A stretch of 64,000 nucleotides of DNA from Turbatrix aceti (Eukaryota; Nematoda; Chromadorea; Rhabditida; Panagrolaimidae): contig OZ017768.1 of NCBI GenBank assembly GCA_963969345.1, forward strand, positions 1,116,001-1,180,000, read 5' to 3'. Below are positions 23,896-34,876 of this stretch, one piece after another (the stretch's first letter is position 1; every line of letters begins with the position of its first letter). The notes below the pieces were generated by a model. That model saw only the letters and a program-made list of their open reading frames with translations, was not told the origin of the DNA and did not search any database. Made by a program: the position numbers and the translations under genes.

Positions 23896-24248
23896 TTGGG
23901 TAGTGAAAATTTCGTCTCAGTCCTGCTTTGGCACTACCCAAAGCTTCAATTTAAGCCGGCATTTGTGATTCTTTATCTACAGGCCTAGACGGAGAGGGCA
24001 AATCAAATTTTGACTATCTTGACTACGTCGCGGGTGCACCCGTTGTACGATGATTCTGCCCAAATCATGCTTTGTTTTGCTAAATCCGACCTCCTGATGC
24101 CAAAGAAACACAAAAAAAGTAGCTATCACAATCTGCAAGCGATATGGACTACGCATAATATTTATTTATAATAGCACATTCATCTGTTAAAAAAACGCTG
24201 GCAACAACACTTTTTCAAACCCCGAAAAAAAATCATTTGGATCATTTT
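23896..24248. other. 3' region of the acyl-CoA-binding protein gene
   Basis: Non-coding. Contains TTTGGGTAGTG and its reverse complement CACTACCCAAA (23895-23941) as an 11-bp stem, and the minus-strand AATAAA at 24161-24166. Confidence 0.4.
24161..24166 (-). terminator. Polyadenylation signal of acyl-CoA-binding protein gene (left)
   Basis: AATAAA on the minus strand about 85 nt after the stop codon. The same site occurs at 31129-31134 in the right duplicate. Confidence 0.5.
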
Positions 24249-24617
24249 TTAAAAAACTTTTCCCAAAAGTTCCAGGTTAGTCTTGACGGAGGAATCGAGG
24301 TCGGGGCCGGTAACCCATTCGGCGATGTTGATTCCCTGGGTGGCGATCTGGTCAAACATGTCGAGGAGGACTTCGACGTACTGCTCCTTGGCGTCGTCCT
24401 GCGCGATGCCTTCCTTCTCCTTCCAGGCATCCCACTTGGCCTTCTCGACAAAACTGAACATGCCGGGCCGCGGGGTATTCACGTCGCCGACCGTTGACTG
24501 CTTGTAGAGGGAGTAGAACTTGAGCTTCTGATCGTTCGACGGCTGAACCGGGCCTTCCTTGGGGAGCTTCTGGACAATGTTGACCGCGGCTTCGAAACGC
24601 TGGTCGACAGTTGGCAT
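24249..24617 (-). CDS. Acyl-CoA-binding protein (left copy)
   Basis: A single exon of 122 aa starting MPTVDQRFEAAV. It shows the acyl-CoA-binding domain hallmarks in order: KFYSLYKQ, TVGDVNTPRPG and KAKWDAW, which form the acyl-CoA pocket and CoA contacts in this family. The domain spans about residues 5-95, followed by a C-terminal extension (EWVTGPDLDSS) beyond the basic 86-90 aa form. Predicted role: cytosolic binding and transport of long-chain acyl-CoA esters. The ATG is chosen because a TGTTCAG acceptor lies about 34 nt upstream, as for a trans-spliced leader; an in-frame GTG further up is not a plausible start. GC content is well above the flanks, suggesting biased codon use and high expression (inference). 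Its translation is identical to 31217-31585. Confidence 0.92.
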   Translation of the reverse strand: MPTVDQRFEAAVNIVQKLPKEGPVQPSNDQKLKFYSLYKQSTVGDVNTPRPGMFSFVEKAKWDAWKEKEGIAQDDAKEQYVEVLLDMFDQIATQGINIAEWVTGPDLDSSVKTNLELLGKVF

Positions 24618-26580
24618 TTTTTGTTTGGACTTTACGACGCGGCGGAGCACTGAACAGGAGAAAATTAAGGTATAAAGAATTTCAAGGCAGGTGAAATGAA
24701 AAAATATATGTAAAAACGCGATGTTGAGAACAAAAAAAATTTTGACCCTGTGAAAACATTTTTACGTTAAAAAAATGATTTGTGAAAATCTGATTTTAAA
24801 CTCAAAAATTACACTTTTTTATAAAAAAATGTAACCTATCTATAATTTTTGACGCATCGAAAAAAACTGAAATTAGTTTTTTTGCTAAATTCCAACAATT
24901 AAAATGATCAAATTTTTTGAAGTTCAAAAAAAACTGGATTCTTCCTTTTAAGACGCCAAATTTTTATATTTCTTTGAGAAAATCAGTGTTCGTGAGACAC
25001 CAAAAAAAGTGTTCATTTTGGCAAGCGTGTGTAATTTTTTTCTTGCAAAAACACTAATTACTATTCCGCGTGCTACTCAAAAATTTTTTGGAAGTTTGAG
25101 TTTTTCAGGCATTTGAAAATTATTTTGAAGCATGTGCATATTTTTACTGGATAGAAAATTTTGTTGTGCTTCGAAATCATGTATGAAATGTGCCATCAGC
25201 AGCTAGCACTTTCGAAGTTGCCATTGTTTGCAGATTCTCGTCAGTTGCAAAAACTGTGACGCGTTCCGTGTCGACCAGGCACCACCTTACAAGCAATGTT
25301 GCTGAAAATTTCAGTGCTAGTGTAAAAATAAATTCTGAATTTGGTGGTGATATTCATTTTTTTAAATTCGGACCGATTCGGACCGATAAGTTCCTAAACA
25401 TTCAAATTTTTGAAAAAAATGCAGTTTTCGGAACTTTTTCGAACCTTTAGGAATAAAAAAAGATAATTTTTGAATTCTACAGGGTTTTCTACGAAGCCCA
25501 AAAAATAGATAAAAATTCGCGTGCTACACCATTTTGAAGGCCGAAAAATTTCTTACAAGATGCTCTATCTCACATTGTTCTGCATTGCTTTATCTTATAG
25601 CCTCAAGCGTTGGAACAAGTAGGGTTCGGGAGAATTGCTACCGTATGCCCATGAAATAAGATGTGTCTGAAAATTTCACTGTAGATAAAAAAATACCGTT
25701 CTTTTGATTGGTGATATTCACTTTTTGATCAAAGTTCTAAAAAGTTCCGAAATTTTCAAATTACAAAAAAAAAAAATTTTTTCCAGAAATTTATTGAATT
25801 GATATCAAAAAACTGAGTATTTCATTCGAAAGCAAATTTAGTTTTCAGCTTTTTCTTGGCATTTTGAAAACGTGTGGATTTTTTCTTCCTAACCCTACTC
25901 GATTTCGATCAACTTTGCATACCTTTAATATTGCCAAGTTTCGGACAAATTGGATTGGAACCAAATTTTTGCCGTCCTAATTTGTTGTTGGTGTGTGTTC
26001 AAAAGTTTAAGGACAAGTTGTTTCACCGGCAATTTTTAAAAGTTTTAAAAAGACCTACGTCTGGAAACGCTTCAATACATTTTTGCATTCCAAAGTTAAT
26101 TGTTTGTTACCAATAAACCCAATATGAATGGCTACATTCGTAAAAAAATTGGAATATTAGAACTTGACATCTAACTCTAACCCTTGAGCTATAGCATCCT
26201 TTGCGCCTGGGTTTGATTTCGAACTGAATGACCTGCAAATTGTGTCAAAAAGTTCCGAATAGTTGCCTATTATTGTTTTAGATTCGTCGATGATCCAGAA
26301 AAAAATTAGCTCGGTAAAAAACTGCAGAAAATCTTAATTTTTTTAGTAGTCAACATCAGAAAATATTTTTTAAATTTTGGTAAACAGGGTGAATTAATCT
26401 GAAATCTTTTGAAAACTTGCAAGGCTATCCTTGTCATAAATTTTGGGGCAATAGACGCCCTATCTCGGCAATTACTGAACCCGAGGAAGCGATTGTTGAT
26501 GTTGATGAGTTTATTTCAAAAAATTTGTTAAAAATGTTTATAAAAGTGTGCGCATCAGGGCTTTTATGGCATACTCTAAT
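24618..26580. other. Intergenic, AT-rich with dispersed repeat fragments
   Basis: No supportable gene. 25290-25345 is an inverted copy of the GAAAATTTCAG/AGCAACATTGCT sequence found upstream of each kinase-like gene (for example 10755-10810). The rest is AT-rich with long A and T runs. Confidence 0.5.
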
Positions 26581-26986
26581 TGTAACGGGCAGCAATGCCC
26601 TACGTCATAATAAGAACGTGTTTTTGCAGATTGTGAATCATGATCCCGCCGGAAGGCGACGGACGAGGGCGACATCGGAAACAACGCGGACATCGGCAAC
26701 ATTGGAGACGTCGAGTACACCGGAAGAGCTCCGGGCGGCGTGGCCCCGCATCCGCCGCTGCCAGGCAAGCGGAGGCCACGCCCTGACCTCAGCGACAGCA
26801 GCATCCCTTTGTTCCCCCCCCTGTGATTTTATATAAGCCTCCCCCGTTGCCTTTGGACTGTCAATTTTCTGGTTGTGCGAAGAACGTTTTATATTTGTGA
26901 GAAAATAAAGTGTTTTGCTTTAACCAGCTGTCAAGTCTAGAACCTAGGGAGAGGAGCAACGGCTCGTACGGATCGCGGACGTTACA
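26581..26986 (+). mobile_element. Solo LTR of a retrotransposon
   Basis: 406 bp starting TGTAACG and ending CGTTACA, a 7-bp terminal inversion with the TG..CA ends typical of LTRs. It is flanked on both sides by TAAT, a likely 4-bp target-site duplication. A GC-rich U3-like part precedes a TATATAA box (26830-26836), and AATAAA (26904-26909) precedes the end, so the order U3-R-U5 reads on the plus strand. No gag-pol or second LTR is nearby, so it is probably the product of LTR-LTR recombination. A Ty3/gypsy or BEL origin is possible; the sequence does not settle this. Confidence 0.85.
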
Positions 26987-27423
26987 TAATATAAGACATA
27001 ACATTTGTTACAGATAGCCGGTTTTTGGAATTTTAGCGCCCATAAAATAAATTATTTTAACTAAAATCCAAAGTGAACTTATCCTTTTGAAACGGTCAAA
27101 AAATAAACTTTATTTTTTTGTGGCCTCAATTTGTTGCGAATTGCTTTCCCAACTATCCTAAATAGTGTAACTTTTTACACCGGATCGAATGAGCCTACTC
27201 CCGTTATCGTAGGTTCAACCATTTTTTTGCAAAACTCGATTTTAGGGGTGAACTTATCCTTTTGAAACGCACTTTATAAACTAAAAACAAAATTTCCTTT
27301 CGAATTACGAACTCGATTTTTAAATATCAAATTGATAATCATCCGAAAAAACGTTTTATTTCCGAAATTTGAAAAATTTTAAATTTTTCGGACCAAATTG
27401 AAACAAACAAATATCACTATCGT
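26987..27423. other. Spacer before fourth kinase-like locus
   Basis: No gene seen. Contains two TGAACTTATCCTTTTGAAACG words (about 27072 and 27249). Homology to the 4706-bp unit resumes at about 27424. Confidence 0.4.
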
Positions 27424-27561
27424 ATTTAAAATTTATTTTTACACTACCACTGAAATTTTCAGCAACATTGCTTTCAAACTGAGCCAATGCCGATTTTTCC
27501 CCCAGACCCCACTTTTTCGATCTCGATTTTTGGAAACTTGTTATCAAAAATGAGTGTATGT

Positions 27562-27727
27562 TGCGCTGCGGGAGCTGTTAGGTACTCCCGCAGCGAAAAG
27601 ACGTTTGCTTTTCGCCGCGTTGGGCTAGAGTGGAAGGGTGATGAGAGTGACGCGTCTGTGAGCAGAGACGCAGAGGAAGGCGAGAAACTGCCAACATCGC
27701 ATTCTTCCATAAACCTTTGTGAATAGA
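27562..27727. promoter_or_regulatory. Triple-hairpin segment, fourth locus
   Basis: Same stems as 10895-11060; the match to units 1-3 ends just after it, before the swapped ubiquitin-like exons. Spacing to the start codon is about 90-250 nt here, shorter than in units 1-3. Confidence 0.4.
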
Positions 27728-27813
27728 AAAGAGACTTGCTTTTCTCCGTAGTTTGCATTGATTTCGTGATTTCACATGACGTTACTTTTTCCATTAATTC
27801 TTTGATTTCAGAC

Positions 27814-29855
27814 ATGACGGCGTTCACAATTCGATTGGTTGGAGAACAAGAAGATCGTTTATTCGAAGGAATTGACGTGGATAATCAGGTTTTACTTTGA
27901 TTATTTATTCTGATTGACTTATTTTTATATTTTCAGATTCCGTATGTTGACTTAAAGAAGCGTATTGAGACTGTTACGAAGATTCCTCCCGACTTCCAAG
28001 AAGTCCGATTCCGTGGTGATAAGCTACCCGTTGTGGAGTATCCTATTCGAGACATCAAGTTTGGCGAAGAGCTTGTACTGGTAAAGAATTTTTACATTTT
28101 AAAATTTACTGTTTATTGTTAGGATGTATAATTTTATTTGTGTGGTGTACATGGACTTTAAAACTAGAACAAACCAATATTTCTCAAAGTAGAATTTTGA
28201 GGACAAATTTTTTTTTTAAATTTCGATGATAATTTTTTTGAATTTATCCTCGAAATTCTACTTTAAAAAATTAAAAAAACAGAAATAAAAAAATGAGTTT
28301 GAAACAATTCTTATATAGATAATGAATTTTATAAAATTTTAGTTTGTGCTATATGTATTTTCATTATTTTAGAAACACGCTTTTCTGGATACATGGAGTG
28401 CGTATTTGTTTCTTTGTAAGAGTGCCAAAGACATGAAAAAAGCAAAGCCTGAACGAACCAAGTGTGCGCAGAGGGCTATTGCCAATTCAAAGCAGCTGGA
28501 GGATTCCGGATTTTTTGAAGTATACGTCAACTTTATTTTGACATGTAATTCTGATATTTTTAACGCGAGAACTAATTACTTTTTTATTTTTCCTTTTCAA
28601 GTTATCAAAGTAGAATTTCGAGGATAAATTTAACGATTTTTGAGATTCAAAAAAGTGCTAAAAAAATCTTATATACATAGCTAGTGGATTCTGTAAAATT
28701 TTTGTTTTCAGAAACACGCTCTTCTGAGTACGTGGAGTGCATACCTGGAGTATTGCAAAAATGTCAATGATATGAAGAAGGCAAGGCCTGAGCGAACGAA
28801 GTTTGCACATCAAGCAATCGCATTTTCAAAAGCGCTGGAGGATTCCGGATTTCTCATCGTTTATGCCACGTTTGGTGCACAGTGGAGAGACACTATCGGT
28901 CAAATGATGAGGTTTGTTAGTTTGTTCAAATTGTTTGAACAAAAATTGACAAAATTATAAATTCAAATTTCAGGTTTGTCGACAGAACGCAAAATGCTTT
29001 AAAGCAAAGCGCTACAACATTTTTTTCCAAGATGTATCCAAATTCTAAAATTAACTTTAAGCCTAAACAAGGCGGTACTCGGGCTGGAATTGTAGTAACT
29101 GTAACTTGCAATGAAGAAGAGACTATTTACTATATGAAGACTTATCATCACGCCAGTTCTTCAATGTCTTTACGACACTTGCCAGTGCCAGATCTTCGCG
29201 AAATGTTCGCATATCGACTTCTTGAACTTATTGGAGTTGGACCTGTTGTATTCTTCCCATTCTATGCAGGATCGACGTACATTCACTACATTGCAACTAA
29301 AGAAGTCAGTGGATTCAAAGAGCTGGAAAAACTTGAAGATGTTAGTTTGCAAAATAAAGTCGTTGTTGAGGTAATACATTTTCAATCATTCTTTAATTAA
29401 AGATACTTTTGCTGCAATATTTGAATTTGTTTAAATAAAACCCCTTTTAGGCTTACCTGCTCTCACTTATCCTTGGAATACGCGACTTGAATGAAGGAAA
29501 CATTGGTTCATCCGAAGAGAAAACCCTATCTATCATTGATTTTTACGTTCCGGATACTGACAACTTTCTACGACGCAGAATACTCGATGATTTGAAGAAT
29601 AAGAGCAACTTCGGTGGACTAGGAAAAGCCAACGAAATTCTTGCTGAAATTGGACATGAAGAGAGGATGAAAGTTGCCAAGAATGCACTGCCCCATTGGA
29701 GTCGAATCAATAGCATGACAAGCGATATCATTGATAGGGAGAAAAGCGAATTGCGAGAACATGGAATCAAGTTCGGGACTGCTACAAATGACGTCGATAA
29801 TTATCTCCAAGATATCAAATTGAATTATGACTCTATATGTTCAGCTTTTCAATAA
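27814..29855 (+). CDS. Ubiquitin-like + kinase-fold protein, copy 4 (swapped Ubl)
   Basis: Exons 27814-27888, 27937-28080, 28373-28519, 28712-28911, 28974-29370 and 29451-29855; 455 aa. Exons 3-6 are nearly identical to copies 1-3, except that five residues (NTSKR) are deleted between the candidate lysine and glutamate. Exons 1-2 encode a clearly different ubiquitin-like domain (IRLVGEQEDRLFEG, IPPDFQEVRFRGDKL), roughly half identical, with the same exon lengths (75 and 144 nt) and the same acceptor 2 nt before the ATG. The promoter-side hairpins and everything from intron 2 onward match the other copies. The kinase-like motifs RDLNEGN and IIDF are intact. Looks functional. Confidence 0.85.
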
Positions 29856-30641
29856 CTTCGTTTTTCATGCTTATGGGTTTTCTGGATTAGAATAGTTTAT
29901 AATCGTAATCGAAAACCACAGTTCTGCTGTGACTTAATTCGATTAATTTGTATTTTCGATTAATTTGTATTTTTTCTCCATTTTTCTTTCTATATCTTGC
30001 TTTTATCGTCTTATCATCCCGTACATATCAATTCACTACTAATGAGTTAAGATAAACACATTATTAACAGATAGACACACAACCACAAGGCTTGCCCATA
30101 ACTGGGTTGACCTCTTAAGTGGAAGAACTTTACTTTTTCAAACTCTTCGAGGTTAATGTTGGTCAATGGTTTCAGATTTTTATCTAGCTTCGCCATTTAT
30201 TAAGCATTATTTTTATAAGAAAACAGAGGTTATCCTAGCGCAAAATATGACTCGTTATCTATACCCCCTGAAATCACAATTTTCTAAATTTTTGCTGAAC
30301 TGATTAAAAATTACACTTTGATAACAAAAAGCTATCATAAAATACATGAAAAACATTAATAATTGGTGAAAATTGAAAAACACCCTGTTGATGGGGTTAA
30401 TTGGTAGATGGGGTTAATCACCTTTTTTTCAAAAACACCAAAAACGTGCATATCATGCATAAAAATATGTCATATTTTTTTAAATTCATTTGACGATGTC
30501 ATCATGATACGGGCAGCGTTTTGACCAAGTTTCATAAAAATTGTCCGTCAAGTCATTTCGGAATTCTTTAGATAAAATTCGGAAAAACCAAAAATACCAT
30601 AATAATTTAACTGGTCGCAAACAAATTGAAAAAAAACTCAC

Positions 30642-30797
30642 TCCATGATGATTTACAGTATTGATTGTTTGCTGGTAAATAAAACACAATCCATCAAAAT
30701 CGGTCGTATTATCATTTTGGTATCCAAACGTATGACTGTACAACAACAAAGAAATGGAACTGACGAAGAATCCAGCAAAAAGTAGTAGACCAAAGTA
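30642..30797 (-). pseudogene. Truncated membrane-protein exon 1 (right duplicate)
   Basis: Same truncated exon and GTGAGT donor as 23674-23829, again fused to an inverted copy of itself. Confidence 0.6.
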
Positions 30798-30863
30798 GAC
30801 CAAAGTAAACTACTTTTTGCTGGATTCTTCGTCAGTTCCATTTCTTTGTTGTTGTACAGTCAT
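30732..30863. repeat. Foldback junction (54-bp inverted repeat), right duplicate
   Basis: Arms 30732-30785 and 30810-30863 appear to be perfect reverse complements; same junction as at 23764, so the foldback predates the 7-kb duplication. Confidence 0.85.
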
Positions 30864-31128
30864 TTGGGTAGTGAAAATTTCGTCTCAGTCCTGCTTTGGC
30901 ACTACCCAAAGCTTCAATTTAAGCCGGCATTTGTGATTCTTTATCTACAGGCCTAGACGGAGAGGGCAAATCAAATTTTGACTATCTTGACTACGTCGCG
31001 GGTGCACCCGTTGTACGATGATTCTGCCCAAATCATGCTTTGTTTTGCTAAATCCGACCTCCTGATGCCAAAGAAACACAAAAAAAGTAGCTATCACAAT
31101 CTGCAAGCGATATGGACTACGCATAATA

Positions 31129-31134
31129 TTTATT
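31129..31134 (-). terminator. Polyadenylation signal of acyl-CoA-binding protein gene (right)
   Basis: AATAAA on the minus strand, same relative position as 24161-24166. Confidence 0.5.
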
Positions 31135-31216
31135 TATAATAGCACATTCATCTGTTAAAAAAACGCTGGCAACAACACTTTTTCAAACCCCGAAAAAAAA
31201 TCATTTGGATCATTTT

Positions 31217-31585
31217 TTAAAAAACTTTTCCCAAAAGTTCCAGGTTAGTCTTGACGGAGGAATCGAGGTCGGGGCCGGTAACCCATTCGGCGATGTTGAT
31301 TCCCTGGGTGGCGATCTGGTCAAACATGTCGAGGAGGACTTCGACGTACTGCTCCTTGGCGTCGTCCTGCGCGATGCCTTCCTTCTCCTTCCAGGCATCC
31401 CACTTGGCCTTCTCGACAAAACTGAACATGCCGGGCCGCGGGGTATTCACGTCGCCGACCGTTGACTGCTTGTAGAGGGAGTAGAACTTGAGCTTCTGAT
31501 CGTTCGACGGCTGAACCGGGCCTTCCTTGGGGAGCTTCTGGACAATGTTGACCGCGGCTTCGAAACGCTGGTCGACAGTTGGCAT
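31217..31585 (-). CDS. Acyl-CoA-binding protein (right copy)
   Basis: 122 aa, translation identical to 24249-24617, with the same upstream TGTTCAG acceptor and 3' signal, so both copies should be expressed in the same way. Motifs LYKQ, GDVNTPRPG and KAKWDAW are intact. Confidence 0.92.
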   Translation of the reverse strand: MPTVDQRFEAAVNIVQKLPKEGPVQPSNDQKLKFYSLYKQSTVGDVNTPRPGMFSFVEKAKWDAWKEKEGIAQDDAKEQYVEVLLDMFDQIATQGINIAEWVTGPDLDSSVKTNLELLGKVF

Positions 31586-34500
31586 TTTTTGTTTGGACTT
31601 TACGACGCGGCGGAGCACTGAACAGGAGAAAATTAAGGTATAAAGAATTTCAAGGCAGGTGAAATGAAAAAATATATGTAAAAACGCGATGTTGAGAACA
31701 AAAAAAATTTTGACCCTGTGAAAACATTTTTACGTTAAAAAAATGATTTGTGAAAATCTGATAGAAAAATTTTTTTTTAAACTCGAAAATCACATTTTTT
31801 TATAAAAAATGTAACCTATCTATAATTTTTGATGCATCAAAAAAAACTGAAATTTGTTTTTTTGCTCAATTCCAACTATTAAAATGATCAAATTTTTTGA
31901 AGTTCAAAAAAAACTGGATTCTTCTTTTTAAGACGCCAAATTTTTATATTTCTTTGAAAAAATCAGCGTTCGTGAGACACCAAAAAAAGTGTTCATTTTG
32001 GCAAGCGTGTGTAATTTTTTTTCTTGCAAAAACACTAATTACTATTCCGCTTGCTACTCAAAAATTTTTTGCAAAAAAAAAATTGGCATTGAAACCGGGG
32101 AAAAAAATTCATAGCGCCGATTGCGATCTAATAATGCATATAACCTTGTAAATAGCCCTCTAAATATCCATTTATTATTACATACGTCTGGACGACGTGT
32201 CCGATACATGCACACATCGCACAACATGTACTCGACGTCAGAAAAACAGCCCATTTACGCGAAAAAAAACTTTTTCTTTGCAGTGGTACAAAAAGTGTAG
32301 CGTAGTGCGTTTGCACACCAACTAACCAAACTTCTTAGTGAGTAAGTAAAATCGGTTGGTCTCTCGTCTTCTTTCGTCCGTGTTCGTGTTCCATGAACAA
32401 TAAAGAAAAAAGGAGAGAGAGAAGTGACCGCAATCCGCACCGCTACAAGGTGAATAAGGGGCCGCAAGAGAAGTTTGACGGACGGAAGAAGAATAAAAGA
32501 AAGAAAAATTAGAAATGAAAAAAAAATTATCGAATGGTTTTCAAACAATTGGATCACACCTGACCAAGAAAGGACAAATTTTCGGGTTCCTTCATGTTAG
32601 GCTTTTAAGCCTAAGAAATGACTGTCATCCGTAGAAAATGGTGACGACCGTTTCTCAAATTCAGGCATGTTTGTTTAGTGGTTGTTTTTATTAAGTCAAA
32701 AAAAGCTCTTTAAAAATGAAAGTTTCCGTTAGTTTTTGCGATCAAAATTAAGAAAATCTAAGATCGTAAAAACTTGTGTTATGAGCAAAAATTTTGAGTT
32801 AATAAATTTTTTTGTTGTTGAACAGAAACGCAGACGCAGACAAAATGTCAACATCTCCTTTGCCGATGTGAGATAATGCGCAAGACAAAAAAAAGTAAAA
32901 GACAAAATCGAGCGTACGGAGGCGTTATCAATTCCATGTAACCGACCGCGAAGGTCGGTCGGCCGGTCGAAGAGTCGGAAAGTAAGTCACAAACGTAAAT
33001 TGATTGTAAGAGCAAAATTTTGGTTTTTCGCATATTTATTTAAAACGGACCAGAAAATAAAATCATTTTGTTTTTCTGTTTTGTGCAGGTGAAAATACGC
33101 AAAGCTACAGCACCAAGCAAATTGACTAATCTCTTAGTCTAATCTGTACTAATCGAAAGAGAAGGTAAAGACTGGTCAGGTGCAGGGTTTTTGTTGACTA
33201 GAAGCAAATTGGGTAACAAAACTGTAATAAACTCTAGTTTTATAATTAAAAAAAACTTTAATGCTGCTGCGTTTTTGGATCTATTAACACAACAAAAAAT
33301 ATTCAGTTTTCGAAAGCTATTCGTCTGAAATTTTTTTTGCAACAACGAGCACAACATGTAAGCTTGGTACTATCTATAAATTTATCGCAGAGTCATACTT
33401 TGAAGACGAGTAGCGTCTTCGCAGACAACATGACGACAGCTAGCCTAACTACCTGGGGGTACACCTGGATTGTTTGTACTGTCAATACAACAAACACGTT
33501 CATGCGTTTTTGTTGTTGTTGACCCAATGACAGGACGACAGATGACAAAGGATCAAGCAGACAGGTTTAACAAGGCGAGACTAGTTTCAGTACAAAAAAC
33601 GTGTCAAAAAATTCTGCTCTGGTCAAACAAAAAAATTGGAAGAAAAAATCTAAATTTGAACTGAAAATAATTTATTTTATCCTCAGTAAAACTCACTTTT
33701 TGTAAATTCAATTTCAATCCAAATCCAAATCCAATGCAAGTTGGCAAGCACCTGACAACTTTGTCACACTTACCGGACTGTGATCGATGAATACAAAGTT
33801 GTTATTAAAGACTGATGTTTCCATGAAAGGAAAAGAATGAGAGAGAAAAAGAAAGGCGGAAATAAAAAAATATAATTTATACGGCTAAGATGCCGGAGGG
33901 CTTAGAAATCAAGATAAATAGCATTGCTCGCGTTCCTATTTTTTATATTGTTCCACTACTCATCTCACAACCACTGTTCTGTGAGTTGCCCGCGTTGATA
34001 CACGGATTAGTTTGTCATCATCCCGATGATATCAGGGATGAATTCATCTCTTTTTCTGTGCACGCCTTTCTGTGTTCGGTTCGGATCGATGAAAAACGAT
34101 ATGTATGAATATTTTCAATCAGAGTATAAAAAAATGTAAATAATTTACTCGAAAAATTTTGGTTCAACAAAATAATTCGAAATTTGACTAAATTCGTTTC
34201 TTGCGCATCCGAAAAAAAATTACATTTAAGAAAAAAACAGATAGATCGCAGATCTCAAAGATACTACACAACTTTTAAACATGTTCACGAGTAAAAATTT
34301 GTAATACAAAAATGTATTATGATATCAATCTTTATTTTTAAACAATAAATTTTTCAACACCAATAAAAAAACTATTTCTCATGACAAACAAATCAAAAAT
34401 TAAGGCCATTCGATAAATTTGTAAGGCAAATAAAAACTAAAACCAACAGAAAAAAAAATGCAGTGGGAAAATTTGTAAAGCAAGATGTACTGCCAAAAAG

Positions 34501-34876
34501 TGACCAATTGATGCACGAAAGGGCTGATTGCAATTGTTTGAGGTTAGGAAGGACTTTTACAGATTATTTTAAAGCTGTCTTAAAACTTCTTTTATTTTTC
34601 GGAAAATGTAGTCAAAAAAGTTTTTTTTGGGTTAAAAAACCAAAAAAAGGAAAAGCCCAAAGCCAATTGATCACTTGTCGACGAGACGATGCACAACGGA
34701 GAAGAAAAAAACAAGAAAAAACAACAACAACATGAAAAAAAACGTAAACAATTGTCCTAATTTTGACACAGCGGATCAATAATCATCACCAATCACGTAT
34801 TGAATATTTTTTCGTTGAAGTGAATGCTGATAAGAGTGATGATGGTGATTACGGTGGGTGCGCAGCAATAAACAAT
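31586..34876. other. Intergenic, no supportable gene
   Basis: The first 470 nt are the decaying end of the segmental duplication. The rest is AT-rich with long A/T runs. A short GC-rich palindromic stretch (ACCGACCGCGAAGGTCGGTC) lies near 32942. A 72-codon open frame at 33890-34108 has a hydrophobic start but no splice or family support. Confidence 0.5.

Larger units (their letters stand above)
21130..24770. repeat. Segmental duplication, left member
   Basis: Contains kinase copy 3 exons 3-6, its 3' flank, the truncated membrane exon and an acyl-CoA-binding protein gene. Matches 28100-31745 at an offset of 6968-6975 with few differences: a 15-nt deletion in exon 5 of the right member, two small intron indels, and scattered substitutions. 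Similarity fades between 24770 and 25090. Confidence 0.85.
28100..31745. repeat. Segmental duplication, right member
   Basis: Partner of 21130-24770; includes kinase copy 4 exons 3-6, the truncated membrane exon, the foldback junction and the second acyl-CoA-binding gene. Similarity decays after 31745 and ends near 32060. Confidence 0.85.

Noticed and set aside
23895..23941. 11-bp stem with a 24-26 nt loop considered as a microRNA precursor
   Set aside because: Stem too short for a metazoan pre-miRNA.
26417..26836. 139-codon plus-strand frame with Arg/Thr-rich sequence
   Set aside because: Most of it is the GC-rich U3-like part of the solo LTR at 26581-26986; GC-rich DNA is simply poor in stop codons.
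33890..34108. 72-codon frame with a hydrophobic stretch near its start
   Set aside because: No acceptor upstream, no poly(A) signal, no recognisable family; too short to call.
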